From positions 1,881-7,575 of the forward strand of contig DOMT01000226.1 in the NCBI GenBank assembly GCA_003509825.1: a DNA stretch of 5,695 nt, given 5' to 3'. Each line of letters begins with the position of its first letter. Within the stretch, counting starts at the first letter, position 1. Both the position numbers and the translations under genes were made by a program. This document shows positions 1 to 5,695 of the stretch, piece after piece. The stretch is from Coriobacteriia bacterium (GTDB lineage: Bacteria; Actinomycetota; Coriobacteriia; Coriobacteriales; UBA8131). The notes beneath the pieces are model-generated. The model saw only the letters and a program-made list of their open reading frames with translations. It ran no database searches and had not been told where the DNA came from.

Positions 1-145
1 GGTCGCGCTCCACACCTTTAGGCAACTCGACGGTGCCCGGTTCGCCGATCTGAACGATCCTGCCGTCACGGACGAGGATATCGCGTACGGCGTCGAGCGA
101 GACCGCCGGATCGATACAACGGGCGTTTTTAAGCAATAGTGCCAT
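1..145 (-). CDS. pyrC: Dihydroorotase PyrC, N-terminal fragment (cut by window edge)
   Basis: This is the first 48 codons of a protein beginning MALLLKNARCIDPAV. That is the usual opening of a bacterial dihydroorotase, the zinc enzyme that cyclises carbamoyl-aspartate to dihydroorotate in UMP synthesis in the cytoplasm. The visible part is the small N-terminal beta-sandwich segment typical of amidohydrolases (IDPAVSLDAVRDILVRDGRI). The metal-binding HxH motif lies beyond the window, so activity cannot be judged. The ATG at 145 is chosen because GGAGGT sits four bases upstream, inside the last codons of pyrB. The reading frame overlaps pyrB by 17 nt (129-145), which suggests coupled translation from the pyrR-pyrB-pyrC transcript. 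Identity is inferred from the N-terminus plus its position directly after pyrB; allantoinase or another cyclic amidohydrolase is much less likely in this operon. Confidence 0.88.
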   Translation of the reverse strand, partial: MALLLKNARCIDPAVSLDAVRDILVRDGRIVQIGEPGTVELPKGVERD

Positions 146-1066
146 CTTGACCTCCCAAAAGTAGATACATCAACGCCATGCGTACCGCAACGCCGGCATT
201 GACCTGATCGAGCACCAAACTACGGGCGTTGTCGGCAACATCCGAGCTCAGCTCCACGCCACGGTTGACGGGGCCGGGATGCATGACGATGGCACCCTCT
301 TTGAGCCGCGCCATACGCCCGGCGTTAAGTCCGTAGAACACGGCGTACTCGCGCAGACTCGGAATCGGTGACCGCTCAATACGCTCCTGTTGGATACGCA
401 GCAGGTAGATCACGTCGAAGTCACCGAGATTCGCGTCCAGATCGGTGGACACCTTCGCGCCCAAGACCTCGGGGTGCGCAGGTAGCAAGGTGGCCGGAGC
501 AATAGCCGTCACCTCGGCACCGAGTTTTTTAAGTGCCGGTGCCAGCGAGCCGAAGACGCGCGAATGCACGACATCGCCGACGATCGCCACCTTGAGTCCC
601 TCGATGTGCCCGAAGTGTTCGCGCATGGTATAGAGATCCAGGAGGGCCTGGGTGGGATGTTGGTGCTTACCGTCGCCGGCGTTGATGACGTTGGCCCGCA
701 CGTTATCGGCAAAAATCTTCGGCGAACCCGCATAGGAATGACGGATGATCACCAGGTCACAATCCATCGCATCCAACGTCTTGGCGGTGTCCACCAGCGA
801 CTCACCCTTGGTAGTCGACGAGGTGGAAGCCGAAAAATTGATGGCATCGGCCGAAAGTCGCTTGGCCGCGATTTCAAAGGAAGTGCGGGTGCGGGTGGAG
901 GGTTCCAAAAAGACGTTGACCACCGTACGCCCACGCAGGGTGGGTAGCTTCTTGATGGTACGATCGTTAACCTCCTTAAACGACCGCGCGGTGTCCAAAG
1001 TAAGGTAGATATCGTCGATGGACAGATCATGGATCGTCAATACGTTCTCGGTTGAAAGCACACCCA

Positions 1067-1067
<1 letters not shown>
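129..1067 (-). CDS. pyrB: Aspartate carbamoyltransferase catalytic subunit
   Basis: PyrB condenses carbamoyl phosphate with aspartate, the first committed step of pyrimidine synthesis, as a cytoplasmic trimer. At 312 residues it has the normal family length and shows the whole set of active-site motifs: the carbamoyl-phosphate loop STRTR at 57-61 inside FLEPSTRTRTSFE; the loop STTKGES at 84-90, whose lysine reaches into the neighbouring subunit; HSYAGSP at 110-116; GDGKHQHPTQALLD at 131-144; and HPGPVNRG at 263-270. The ATG at 1067 shares its A with the TGA stop of pyrR (TGATG), and a strong AAAAGGAGGT lies 9 nt upstream. No regulatory pyrI gene is seen next to it; PyrR control of the transcript is the expected regulation. 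The gene overlaps pyrC downstream by 17 nt. Nothing suggests truncation or loss of activity. Confidence 0.97.
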
Positions 1068-1900
<833 letters not shown>

Positions 1901-1909
1901 TCACAAATG

Positions 1910-1938
1910 ATGATAGACCAAGAGTCGGGTGCTGTCTA
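1910..1938 (-). promoter_or_regulatory. Promoter of the pyrR-pyrB-pyrC operon
   Basis: TAGACA (1933-1938; 5 of 6 matches to TTGACA) and TATCAT (1910-1915; 5 of 6 to TATAAT) are separated by exactly 17 nt on the minus strand. Transcription would begin near 1901-1904, giving a leader of about 225 nt that opens with the PyrR hairpin. It is the best sigma70-like promoter in the window and is independent of the transporter operon upstream. Confidence 0.75.
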
Positions 1939-1953
1939 TGACCGTCGGGCAAC

Positions 1954-2030
1954 GGATGCGATTTTCGCGGTGCAGGCATCCCGTAGGCGCAAGCGTTAAA
2001 GCTTGCTTGCGTAGCCGTGCAGCACGCGGC
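1954..2030 (-). other. Cluster of three inverted repeats between the transporter and pyr operons
   Basis: Three hairpins follow one another after the permease stop. They are GC-CGTG with CACG-GC around CAG (2014-2030); GCAAGC with GCTTGC around a 6-nt loop (1989-2006), or alternatively CGCAAGC with GCTTGCG around a 10-nt loop (1988-2011); and GGATGC with GCATCC around 16 nt (1954-1981). One of them probably ends the transporter transcript. None is followed by a T-run on the minus strand, so a typical intrinsic terminator cannot be named. The rest of 1939-2050 holds nothing else that I recognise. Confidence 0.35.
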
Positions 2031-2050
2031 CAACAAGATAGATCGCCCGG

Positions 2051-2755
2051 CTAGAAGTCACGACTTTGGTAGAACTTTAGTGAGAGGCGGTATGAAACGA
2101 GGGCTGCAAAAACCAAAACGGCGATACACATCACGATGAACACAGGGCTGTCGAGAAAGGCATTGACAGCCGCAAGCTTATCTCCGACGGAGTTGGCTCC
2201 CATGACAAAACCCATAAACCCGGCAAAAATGAGTACGATGATCGATGGAATGATTATCGCTATATTTTTGGCCCGCGAATAGCCCATCTTAAAGTAGATC
2301 GGTAGTTGCAAAACTCCCATGGTTACCACTACGGTCGTGAGAAGAAAAAGCAACTGAGATGCGTAAGGCACCGAAAAATCGATTTCGGCCATTTCCCGCA
2401 AACCGGGTAACATCGCATCCAATGCCGCAACCAGGAGAAAAGATGCGAACGAAACAATGGTCACGACAACAACCGTGAGTAGAAATCCGAAGATACACCT
2501 ACCACAAACGACATCCTTTCTGCTCAATCCGAGCAGGGGATACAAAGCATCCATATTGTTCTTTTCCGAAACATGAAACAGATAGTTGACAAGAGTGACA
2601 GCCGAAAGGATCCCGACCACCACACCCATCCACACACTTTGGGTCGTCAACACAAAGAGCAGGAGCGCGATCAGGTAAAGGGCAATGTAGAGCGGCGTGG
2701 TCTGTTCCGCTATGGTCTTTAATTCAAGCCTGAGAAATGCACCGAGTTTACGCAT
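2051..2755 (-). CDS. ABC-2 type transporter membrane subunit
   Basis: This 234-residue integral membrane protein should pair with the ATPase encoded just upstream as an exporter or membrane-stress transporter. Six hydrophobic segments are visible at about 20-37, 41-60, 84-112, 129-155, 163-187 and 204-224, with a short charged N-terminus and no cleavable signal peptide. The stretch MDALYPLLGLSRKDVVCGRC (68-87), between segments 2 and 3, matches the cytoplasmic coupling region of small ABC-2 permeases found beside YtrA-type regulators. The ATG at 2755 overlaps the end of the ATPase gene by 8 nt, and AAGGAG lies about 10 nt upstream inside that gene. The substrate is unknown; relatives are linked to antimicrobial-peptide or cell-wall stress, which is family knowledge and not shown here. 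It is the last gene of the cassette. Confidence 0.85.
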   Translation of the reverse strand: MRKLGAFLRLELKTIAEQTTPLYIALYLIALLLFVLTTQSVWMGVVVGILSAVTLVNYLFHVSEKNNMDALYPLLGLSRKDVVCGRCIFGFLLTVVVVTIVSFASFLLVAALDAMLPGLREMAEIDFSVPYASQLLFLLTTVVVTMGVLQLPIYFKMGYSRAKNIAIIIPSIIVLIFAGFMGFVMGANSVGDKLAAVNAFLDSPVFIVMCIAVLVFAALVSYRLSLKFYQSRDF

Positions 2756-3617
2756 TGTTCTTCAACTCCTTATTAAAGTAAATGATCATCTCATCCAGAG
2801 TAATCGGATCGTAAACCGCTGTATTCGGGAGTTTCTCGATGTCGGATATCGATGCCATTCCCGCAAACCCGGTTCCATGCTCACGGATGCCGATCACCAG
2901 CGCTCTCTGCTCCACCGACAATTCATCACGCCCCCCTTTGATATGGACGAAGTTCTCGATCAGTTCTTCCTTCGATCCGTTGAATATCAGCCGCCCATCC
3001 AAGATGAAGACAACGTAATCGGCGATTTTTTCGAGGTCGCTCGTTATGTGGGTGGAAAAAAGTACACTATGCTTCTCGTCACAGATAAAGTCTCCCAGTA
3101 GAGTACAAATTTCATCACGGGCAACCGGGTCCAATCCGCTGGTCGGCTCGTCGAGTACGAGGATCTTTGCATCATGCGATAAAGCCACCGCAATCATCAG
3201 CTTCACTTTCATTCCCCGTGACAATTCTTTGATCGCCTTTTTCCTATCGATTTCGAAGCGCTTTAAATGGCTGTCAAAAGCGAGTTTATCCCATCTGTCA
3301 TAAAACGCCGAAAGCACCGATTCGAGGTCGTCACAGGACCAAAAATCCGCAAAAGGAGGCTCATCCGTAACAACACCTATCTGATTGTTCAGATAAATGC
3401 TTTTTTCCTCCCCGAACACCCTCACCGAACCCGAATCTGCCATCGCGATGTCCAACAAAAGCTTTATCGTTGTGGTTTTTCCCGCCCCATTCGGACCGAT
3501 GAACCCGGTGATATAACCATTCGGCACATCGAATGAGATGTTATCCAGAGTAAACCCCTCGTAACTCTTTCGTAGGCTGCGAATCTCCAGCGCCTTAGAC
3601 TGTGACTGACTGCTCAT
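2748..3617 (-). CDS. ABC transporter ATP-binding subunit (YhcG/BcrA-like)
   Basis: This 289-residue cytoplasmic ATPase should drive the membrane protein encoded next. It has Walker A GPNGAGKTT at 41-49, signature LSRGM at 132-136, Walker B ILVLDEP at 152-158, D-loop SGLD at 160-163 and the switch histidine H190 in FSTHI. The nucleotide-binding domain ends near residue 220. About 70 further residues form a C-terminal extension typical of drug/peptide-resistance ATPases. The Q-loop position reads GVVTDEPPF (81-89), with no glutamine where most ABC proteins have one. The ATG at 3617 has GGGAGG 6 nt upstream and lies inside the GntR gene (23-nt overlap), so the two genes are probably translationally coupled. 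The gene for the permease starts within its last codons. A dimer with two copies of this subunit is the expected arrangement. Confidence 0.92.
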   Translation of the reverse strand: MSSQSQSKALEIRSLRKSYEGFTLDNISFDVPNGYITGFIGPNGAGKTTTIKLLLDIAMADSGSVRVFGEEKSIYLNNQIGVVTDEPPFADFWSCDDLESVLSAFYDRWDKLAFDSHLKRFEIDRKKAIKELSRGMKVKLMIAVALSHDAKILVLDEPTSGLDPVARDEICTLLGDFICDEKHSVLFSTHITSDLEKIADYVVFILDGRLIFNGSKEELIENFVHIKGGRDELSVEQRALVIGIREHGTGFAGMASISDIEKLPNTAVYDPITLDEMIIYFNKELKNNA

Positions 3618-3990
3618 TGCCTTCCTCCCATAATATTTTGATACGCTCGATGATTTCTTTTTCCGACACGTCGTTGACCTTTGCCAACTCGATCGTTGTC
3701 ATGAGACCGACTTCGATCTTATGGAGTGCATTTTCCCGCGCGAGCTCCTTGCTGCGCGGCAAAACGAAGTTACCCTTCCCCTGCACACTGTAAATAAAAC
3801 CCTCTGCCTCAAGATCGTTGTAGGCCCGGGTTGTTGTTATGACGCTTATCTGTAAATCCCGAGCCAATTGTCTGATCGACGGAAGCATCTCGTCTTCGAT
3901 AAGTTCACCGGAAAAGATCGCTTCCTTGATCTGGGATTTGATCTGCTCGTAGATCGGTGTTCCCGAACGATTGGATACTATGAGCCTCAT
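3595..3990 (-). CDS. GntR-family transcriptional regulator, YtrA subfamily
   Basis: This 131-residue DNA-binding protein most likely represses its own transporter operon. The winged helix occupies about residues 10-76: PIYEQIKSQIKEAIFSGEL (12-30) is the GntR signature helix, LPSIRQLARDLQISVITTTR (36-55) the recognition region, and EGFIYSVQGKGNFV (63-76) the wing. Only about 55 residues follow, as two predicted helices. That is too short for the FadR, HutC or MocR effector domains and is diagnostic of the YtrA type. The ATG at 3990 has AAAGGAGG 8 nt upstream. It is first in the operon, overlaps the ATPase gene by 23 nt, and a palindrome over its promoter (4098-4110) is the likely operator. The inducing signal is unknown; relatives respond to cell-envelope-active antibiotics. 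Confidence 0.93.
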   Translation of the reverse strand: MRLIVSNRSGTPIYEQIKSQIKEAIFSGELIEDEMLPSIRQLARDLQISVITTTRAYNDLEAEGFIYSVQGKGNFVLPRSKELARENALHKIEVGLMTTIELAKVNDVSEKEIIERIKILWEEGNEQSVTV

Positions 3991-3998
3991 TACCTACC

Positions 3999-4006
3999 CC
4001 TCCTTT
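3999..4006 (-). promoter_or_regulatory. Ribosome binding site of the GntR gene
   Basis: AAAGGAGG lies 8 nt before the ATG at 3990. This near-perfect Shine-Dalgarno fixes the start of the regulator. Confidence 0.85.
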
Positions 4007-4039
4007 GAACATATCTTCGACAAACCCACCATCTGATTC

Positions 4040-4060
4040 GCGATACCGGCAGGTTATCGC
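4040..4060 (-). other. Hairpin in the 5' leader of the transporter operon
   Basis: GCGATA and CC pair with GG and TATCGC around the four-base loop TGCC, with one bulged A (8 base pairs). It lies about 35 nt before the ribosome binding site. No U-run follows. The 9-bp direct repeat AAACCCACC (plus strand) flanks it at 4022-4030 and 4073-4081. It may affect mRNA stability or translation; the role is unknown. Confidence 0.4.
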
Positions 4061-4080
4061 ATGACGTCCCGGAAACCCAC

Positions 4081-4095
4081 CTGTCCTATAGACAG
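4081..4095. repeat. Inverted repeat CTGTC-N5-GACAG downstream of the transporter promoter
   Basis: Perfect 5-bp arms are separated by CTATA. It lies in the early transcribed region, next to the 13-nt palindrome at 4098-4110. It could be a second regulator site or the start of the mRNA folding on itself. The short arms mean that chance cannot be excluded. Confidence 0.35.
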
Positions 4096-4097
4096 AT

Positions 4098-4110
4098 ATA
4101 TACAGTATAT
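4098..4110. promoter_or_regulatory. Likely operator of the GntR regulator
   Basis: ATATAC, a central A/T, then GTATAT form a perfect 13-nt palindrome. It overlaps the best -10 candidate of the transporter operon. YtrA-type repressors bind short palindromes over their own promoters, so autorepression is the natural reading; the assignment is inference from position and symmetry. Confidence 0.55.
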
Positions 4111-4130
4111 GCGGTTGTGGAATTTGTCAA
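4104..4130 (-). promoter_or_regulatory. Promoter of the GntR-ABC transporter operon
   Basis: A perfect TTGACA (4125-4130) is followed by TATACT (4104-4109; 5 of 6) at a 15-nt spacing, shorter than ideal. The adjoining TATATAT offers other -10 registers. An A-rich stretch (complement of the T-run at 4135-4140) lies just upstream of the -35 box and could act as an UP element. The leader would be about 105 nt. Confidence 0.6.
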
Positions 4131-4471
4131 TAAGTTTTTTGGGTGATTTTGCAGATGGAGCATCGCAATAACCCCTTCCCTTGCATGGCCGAGGCGTCGT
4201 CCCATTTTGTAGAACGGTAGTTTTGCTCCGTTGAACGTCCGGTCTTGTGTTCACCTACCGTGAGTGTCGCTTACAGCCTTGATGACCGTCCCCCAACCCG
4301 AAAACGCGGATATATACATTTCGATAAACAGTGGAGTTTCGCTCGGCAAAAGCTTTGTAACGATATGGATTTTACGGAGGAAAAACGCTAGTCTTTTGAG
4401 CATCTTAAATGCAACCGACCTAATGCCGACGACCCCCGACGCCCCGCTCCCCTCCCCGAAAGGAACCCTAC
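4131..4471. other. Divergent intergenic region without an accepted gene
   Basis: This 341-nt stretch separates the transporter promoter from the deaminase gene. It contains a hairpin (4213-4232; AACGG, bulged T, AG, loop TTTTG, CT, CCGTT), an AT-rich spot at 4309-4318 that repeats GATATATACA from the transporter operator region, and an isolated GGAGG near 4376-4380 with no start codon at a useful distance. I find no TTGACA/TATAAT pair with acceptable spacing for the deaminase gene. Confidence 0.5.
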
Positions 4472-5494
4472 ATGAGTAACTCGAGCGTAACCCACGAATT
4501 CATCAAAGGCCTACCCAAAGCGGAACTTCACCTTCACCTAGAAGGAACTCTGGAGCCCGATCTTAAACTGGCTTTAGCCGAAAAGAACGGTATCGATATC
4601 GGACAGAGCACCATCGAGGAGGTTGAGGCGAGCTACCGGTTCGACTCACTCTCATCCTTTCTCGCCGTGTACTATCCTGCGATGAACGTGCTACAGGACG
4701 AAAGCGACTTCTATGAGCTGGCAATGGCCTATCTGCGCCGCGCGAAGGATAACGGCGTCGTGCACGTGGAGCTGTTTTTCGACCCGCAGGCGCACACCTC
4801 ACGCGGCGTCTCGTTTGAAACCGTCATCAAGGGTTATCACCGCGCGGTTGAAGAGGCACCGAGCCTCGGTATCGATGCCGCGCTCATCATGTGCTTTCTC
4901 CGCGATTTTTCGGCGGAGTCGGCGATGGAAACCTACGAGCAGGCACTCCCCCACAAGGACCTGATTCTCGGCATCGGGCTGGACTCGGATGAGCGCGACA
5001 ACCCACCCTTGAAGTTCGCCGAGGTTTTCGCCCGCGCCAAGGCCGACGGATTTCCCGTTGCCATGCACTGCGACATCGATCAGGAAAACTCCATCGAGCA
5101 CATCCGTCAGGCCCTGCTCGAAATCGGCGTCGATCGCCTGGACCACGGAACCAACATAGTCGAGGATCCCACGCTTGTAGCTTACGTGAAGGAGCACGGC
5201 ATCGGTCTTACCTGCTGCCCCGCATCGAACGGATTCGTGGGTGATGACATGAAGGGCAAGGAGATCGTCGAACTCTTGACCGAAGGCGTCAAGGTGACGG
5301 TGAACTCGGATGATCCGGCATACTTCCGTAGCTATATCTCTAATGATTTATATATTCTGGCAAAAAAATACGAATTATCGCGTGAACAGGTAGTGCAACT
5401 CGTTAGGAATTCCTTCGAGGTTTCATGGATTTCCGACGAAGCGAAAGCGGTATTTCTCGCCCGAGTGAACGAATACGTTGCTACGCAGAACTAG
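4472..5494 (+). CDS. add: Adenosine/adenine deaminase family protein
   Basis: This 340-residue cytoplasmic TIM-barrel metal hydrolase of the adenosine deaminase family should convert an aminopurine (adenosine or adenine) to the hypoxanthine form plus ammonia in purine salvage. Visible landmarks are LPKAELHLHLEG (14-25) with metal ligands H20 and H22, FFDPQAHT (102-109), GLDSDERDNPPLKF (169-182), H199, DHGTNI with catalytic H225, and VNSDDPAYF (277-285) with metal ligand D280. GLDSxE and SDDPAYF resemble the adenine-deaminase-like branch more than classical adenosine deaminase (GIDLAGDE). The usual HAGE motif, with the proton-shuttling glutamate, reads HCDID here (199-203). The ATG at 4472 has AAAGGAA 6 nt upstream. 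It stands alone, divergent from the transporter operon. The substrate is therefore uncertain; deamination of a purine is the safe statement. Confidence 0.88.
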   Translation: MSNSSVTHEFIKGLPKAELHLHLEGTLEPDLKLALAEKNGIDIGQSTIEEVEASYRFDSLSSFLAVYYPAMNVLQDESDFYELAMAYLRRAKDNGVVHVELFFDPQAHTSRGVSFETVIKGYHRAVEEAPSLGIDAALIMCFLRDFSAESAMETYEQALPHKDLILGIGLDSDERDNPPLKFAEVFARAKADGFPVAMHCDIDQENSIEHIRQALLEIGVDRLDHGTNIVEDPTLVAYVKEHGIGLTCCPASNGFVGDDMKGKEIVELLTEGVKVTVNSDDPAYFRSYISNDLYILAKKYELSREQVVQLVRNSFEVSWISDEAKAVFLARVNEYVATQN

Positions 5495-5502
5495 AAATCA
5501 TC

Positions 5503-5533
5503 GGTTGACTGTCTGTCGGATCGCCGATCAACC
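5503..5533. terminator. Hairpin between convergent genes, possible bidirectional terminator
   Basis: GGTTGA pairs with TCAACC and TCGG with CCGA around the loop ATCG, leaving a 7-nt bulge (5509-5515) on one side. It begins 9 nt after the deaminase stop and about 19 nt after the stop of the minus-strand reading frame at 5552. No T-run follows in either direction, so efficiency is doubtful; position is the main support. Confidence 0.4.
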
Positions 5534-5551
5534 CATTCCTGCCGTCCGCGC

Positions 5552-5695
5552 CTACAGTGCGGGATAGGCAAATCGAACCTCCCGGGATCCTACCACATCG
5601 TCGCCGAAGCCCTGTGAAACTTCGGCGACGATTATATCGAGACCACGGATAAGCTCTTGCCTTGATCGGCGTTCACGAGCCACCCGCGTTCCTAG
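5552..5695 (-). CDS. C-terminal end of an unrecognised protein (cut by window edge)
   Basis: The minus strand is open from the window edge to a TAG at 5552-5554, giving 47 residues; both other minus frames in this stretch are stopped. The peptide has a basic start (RERRSRQ), then LIRGLDIIVAEVSQGFGDDV and REVRFAYPAL. It mixes hydrophobic and charged residues as a real folded protein end would. I do not recognise the family. It would be convergent with the deaminase gene, with the hairpin at 5503-5533 between them. The frame is short, begins outside the window and contains a 13-bp inverted repeat, so it could also be non-coding sequence with a chance open frame. Confidence 0.4.
   Translation of the reverse strand, partial: LGTRVARERRSRQELIRGLDIIVAEVSQGFGDDVVGSREVRFAYPAL
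5597..5632. repeat. Perfect 13-bp inverted repeat with a 10-nt loop
   Basis: ATCGTCGCCGAAG (5597-5609) is repeated in inverse orientation at 5620-5632, with the loop CCCTGTGAAA between them. It is the longest perfect stem in the window. On the plus strand it is followed by TATATCGAG, without a T-run. It lies about 100 nt beyond the deaminase stop and inside the possible minus-strand coding end, where it would encode part of IIVAEVSQGFGDDV. It could be a terminator for the deaminase transcript, a repeat element or a protein-binding site. Confidence 0.6.

Noticed and set aside
564..947. Plus-strand open frame opposite pyrB
   Set aside because: It is an antisense shadow of the highly conserved pyrB coding sequence.
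4054..4254. Minus-strand 66-codon frame in the divergent intergenic region
   Set aside because: It runs through the transporter promoter and operator, has no ribosome binding site, and its product is low in recognisable protein character.
4279..4316. Deaminase promoter made of TTGATG and TATATA
   Set aside because: The spacing is 26 nt, far beyond the 15-19 nt that sigma70 promoters use, and no better pair was found nearby.
4264..4479. A 71-codon plus-strand frame overlapping the deaminase start
   Set aside because: It starts with GTG without a Shine-Dalgarno, looks like no known protein, and runs over the deaminase ribosome binding site; probably a chance open frame.
4799..5197. Minus-strand open frame of 132 codons inside the deaminase gene
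   Set aside because: The opposite strand encodes conserved deaminase motifs across the whole stretch; codon-bias shadow.

Overview
The window looks like a moderately GC-rich bacterial chromosome with very compact operons. It has strong GGAGG-type ribosome binding sites, stop/start overlaps between genes and sigma70-like promoters. A PyrR-led pyrR-pyrB-pyrC order, an ATG start on PyrC reading MALLLKNARCIDPAV, and a YtrA-type GntR/ABC cassette would fit a Gram-positive. An actinobacterium of the Coriobacteriia is my best guess, but it is only an impression from gene order and protein flavour.

Layout. (1) Bases 1-1938, minus strand: the start of a pyrimidine biosynthesis operon. A good promoter (-35 TAGACA, 17-nt spacer, -10 TATCAT; 1910-1938) lies upstream of a leader of about 225 nt. 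The leader begins almost at once with a recognisable PyrR RNA-binding hairpin (1869-1900). A GC-rich hairpin followed by four U's (1823-1849) and a second strong hairpin (1711-1737) come before pyrR (GTG start at 1678). pyrR, pyrB (aspartate carbamoyltransferase) and pyrC (dihydroorotase, cut by the window edge) overlap each other by 1 and 17 nt. PyrR is expected to sense UMP and feed back on this transcript.

(2) Bases 2051-4130, minus strand: a three-gene transporter cassette. A YtrA-subfamily GntR repressor is followed by an ABC ATPase (23-nt overlap) and a six-helix ABC-2 type membrane protein (8-nt overlap). The promoter region (4081-4130) carries a TTGACA box and a perfect 13-nt palindrome over the -10 region, the expected place for the repressor's operator. 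The transported substrate cannot be read from the sequence.

(3) Bases 4131-4471: divergent intergenic region with no gene that I accept and no convincing promoter for the next gene.

(4) Bases 4472-5494, plus strand: an adenosine/adenine deaminase family enzyme (purine salvage). It belongs to a subgroup that lacks the usual HxGE catalytic glutamate motif.

(5) Bases 5495-5695: a convergent intergenic hairpin, then the probable C-terminal end of an unrecognised minus-strand gene that contains a 13-bp perfect inverted repeat.

Pyrimidine synthesis and purine salvage flank the transporter cassette, but nothing in the sequence ties the transporter to nucleotides. The most informative parts are the pyr leader, which no protein annotation would show, and the altered active site of the deaminase. 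I found no mobile element, CRISPR array, tRNA or rRNA.
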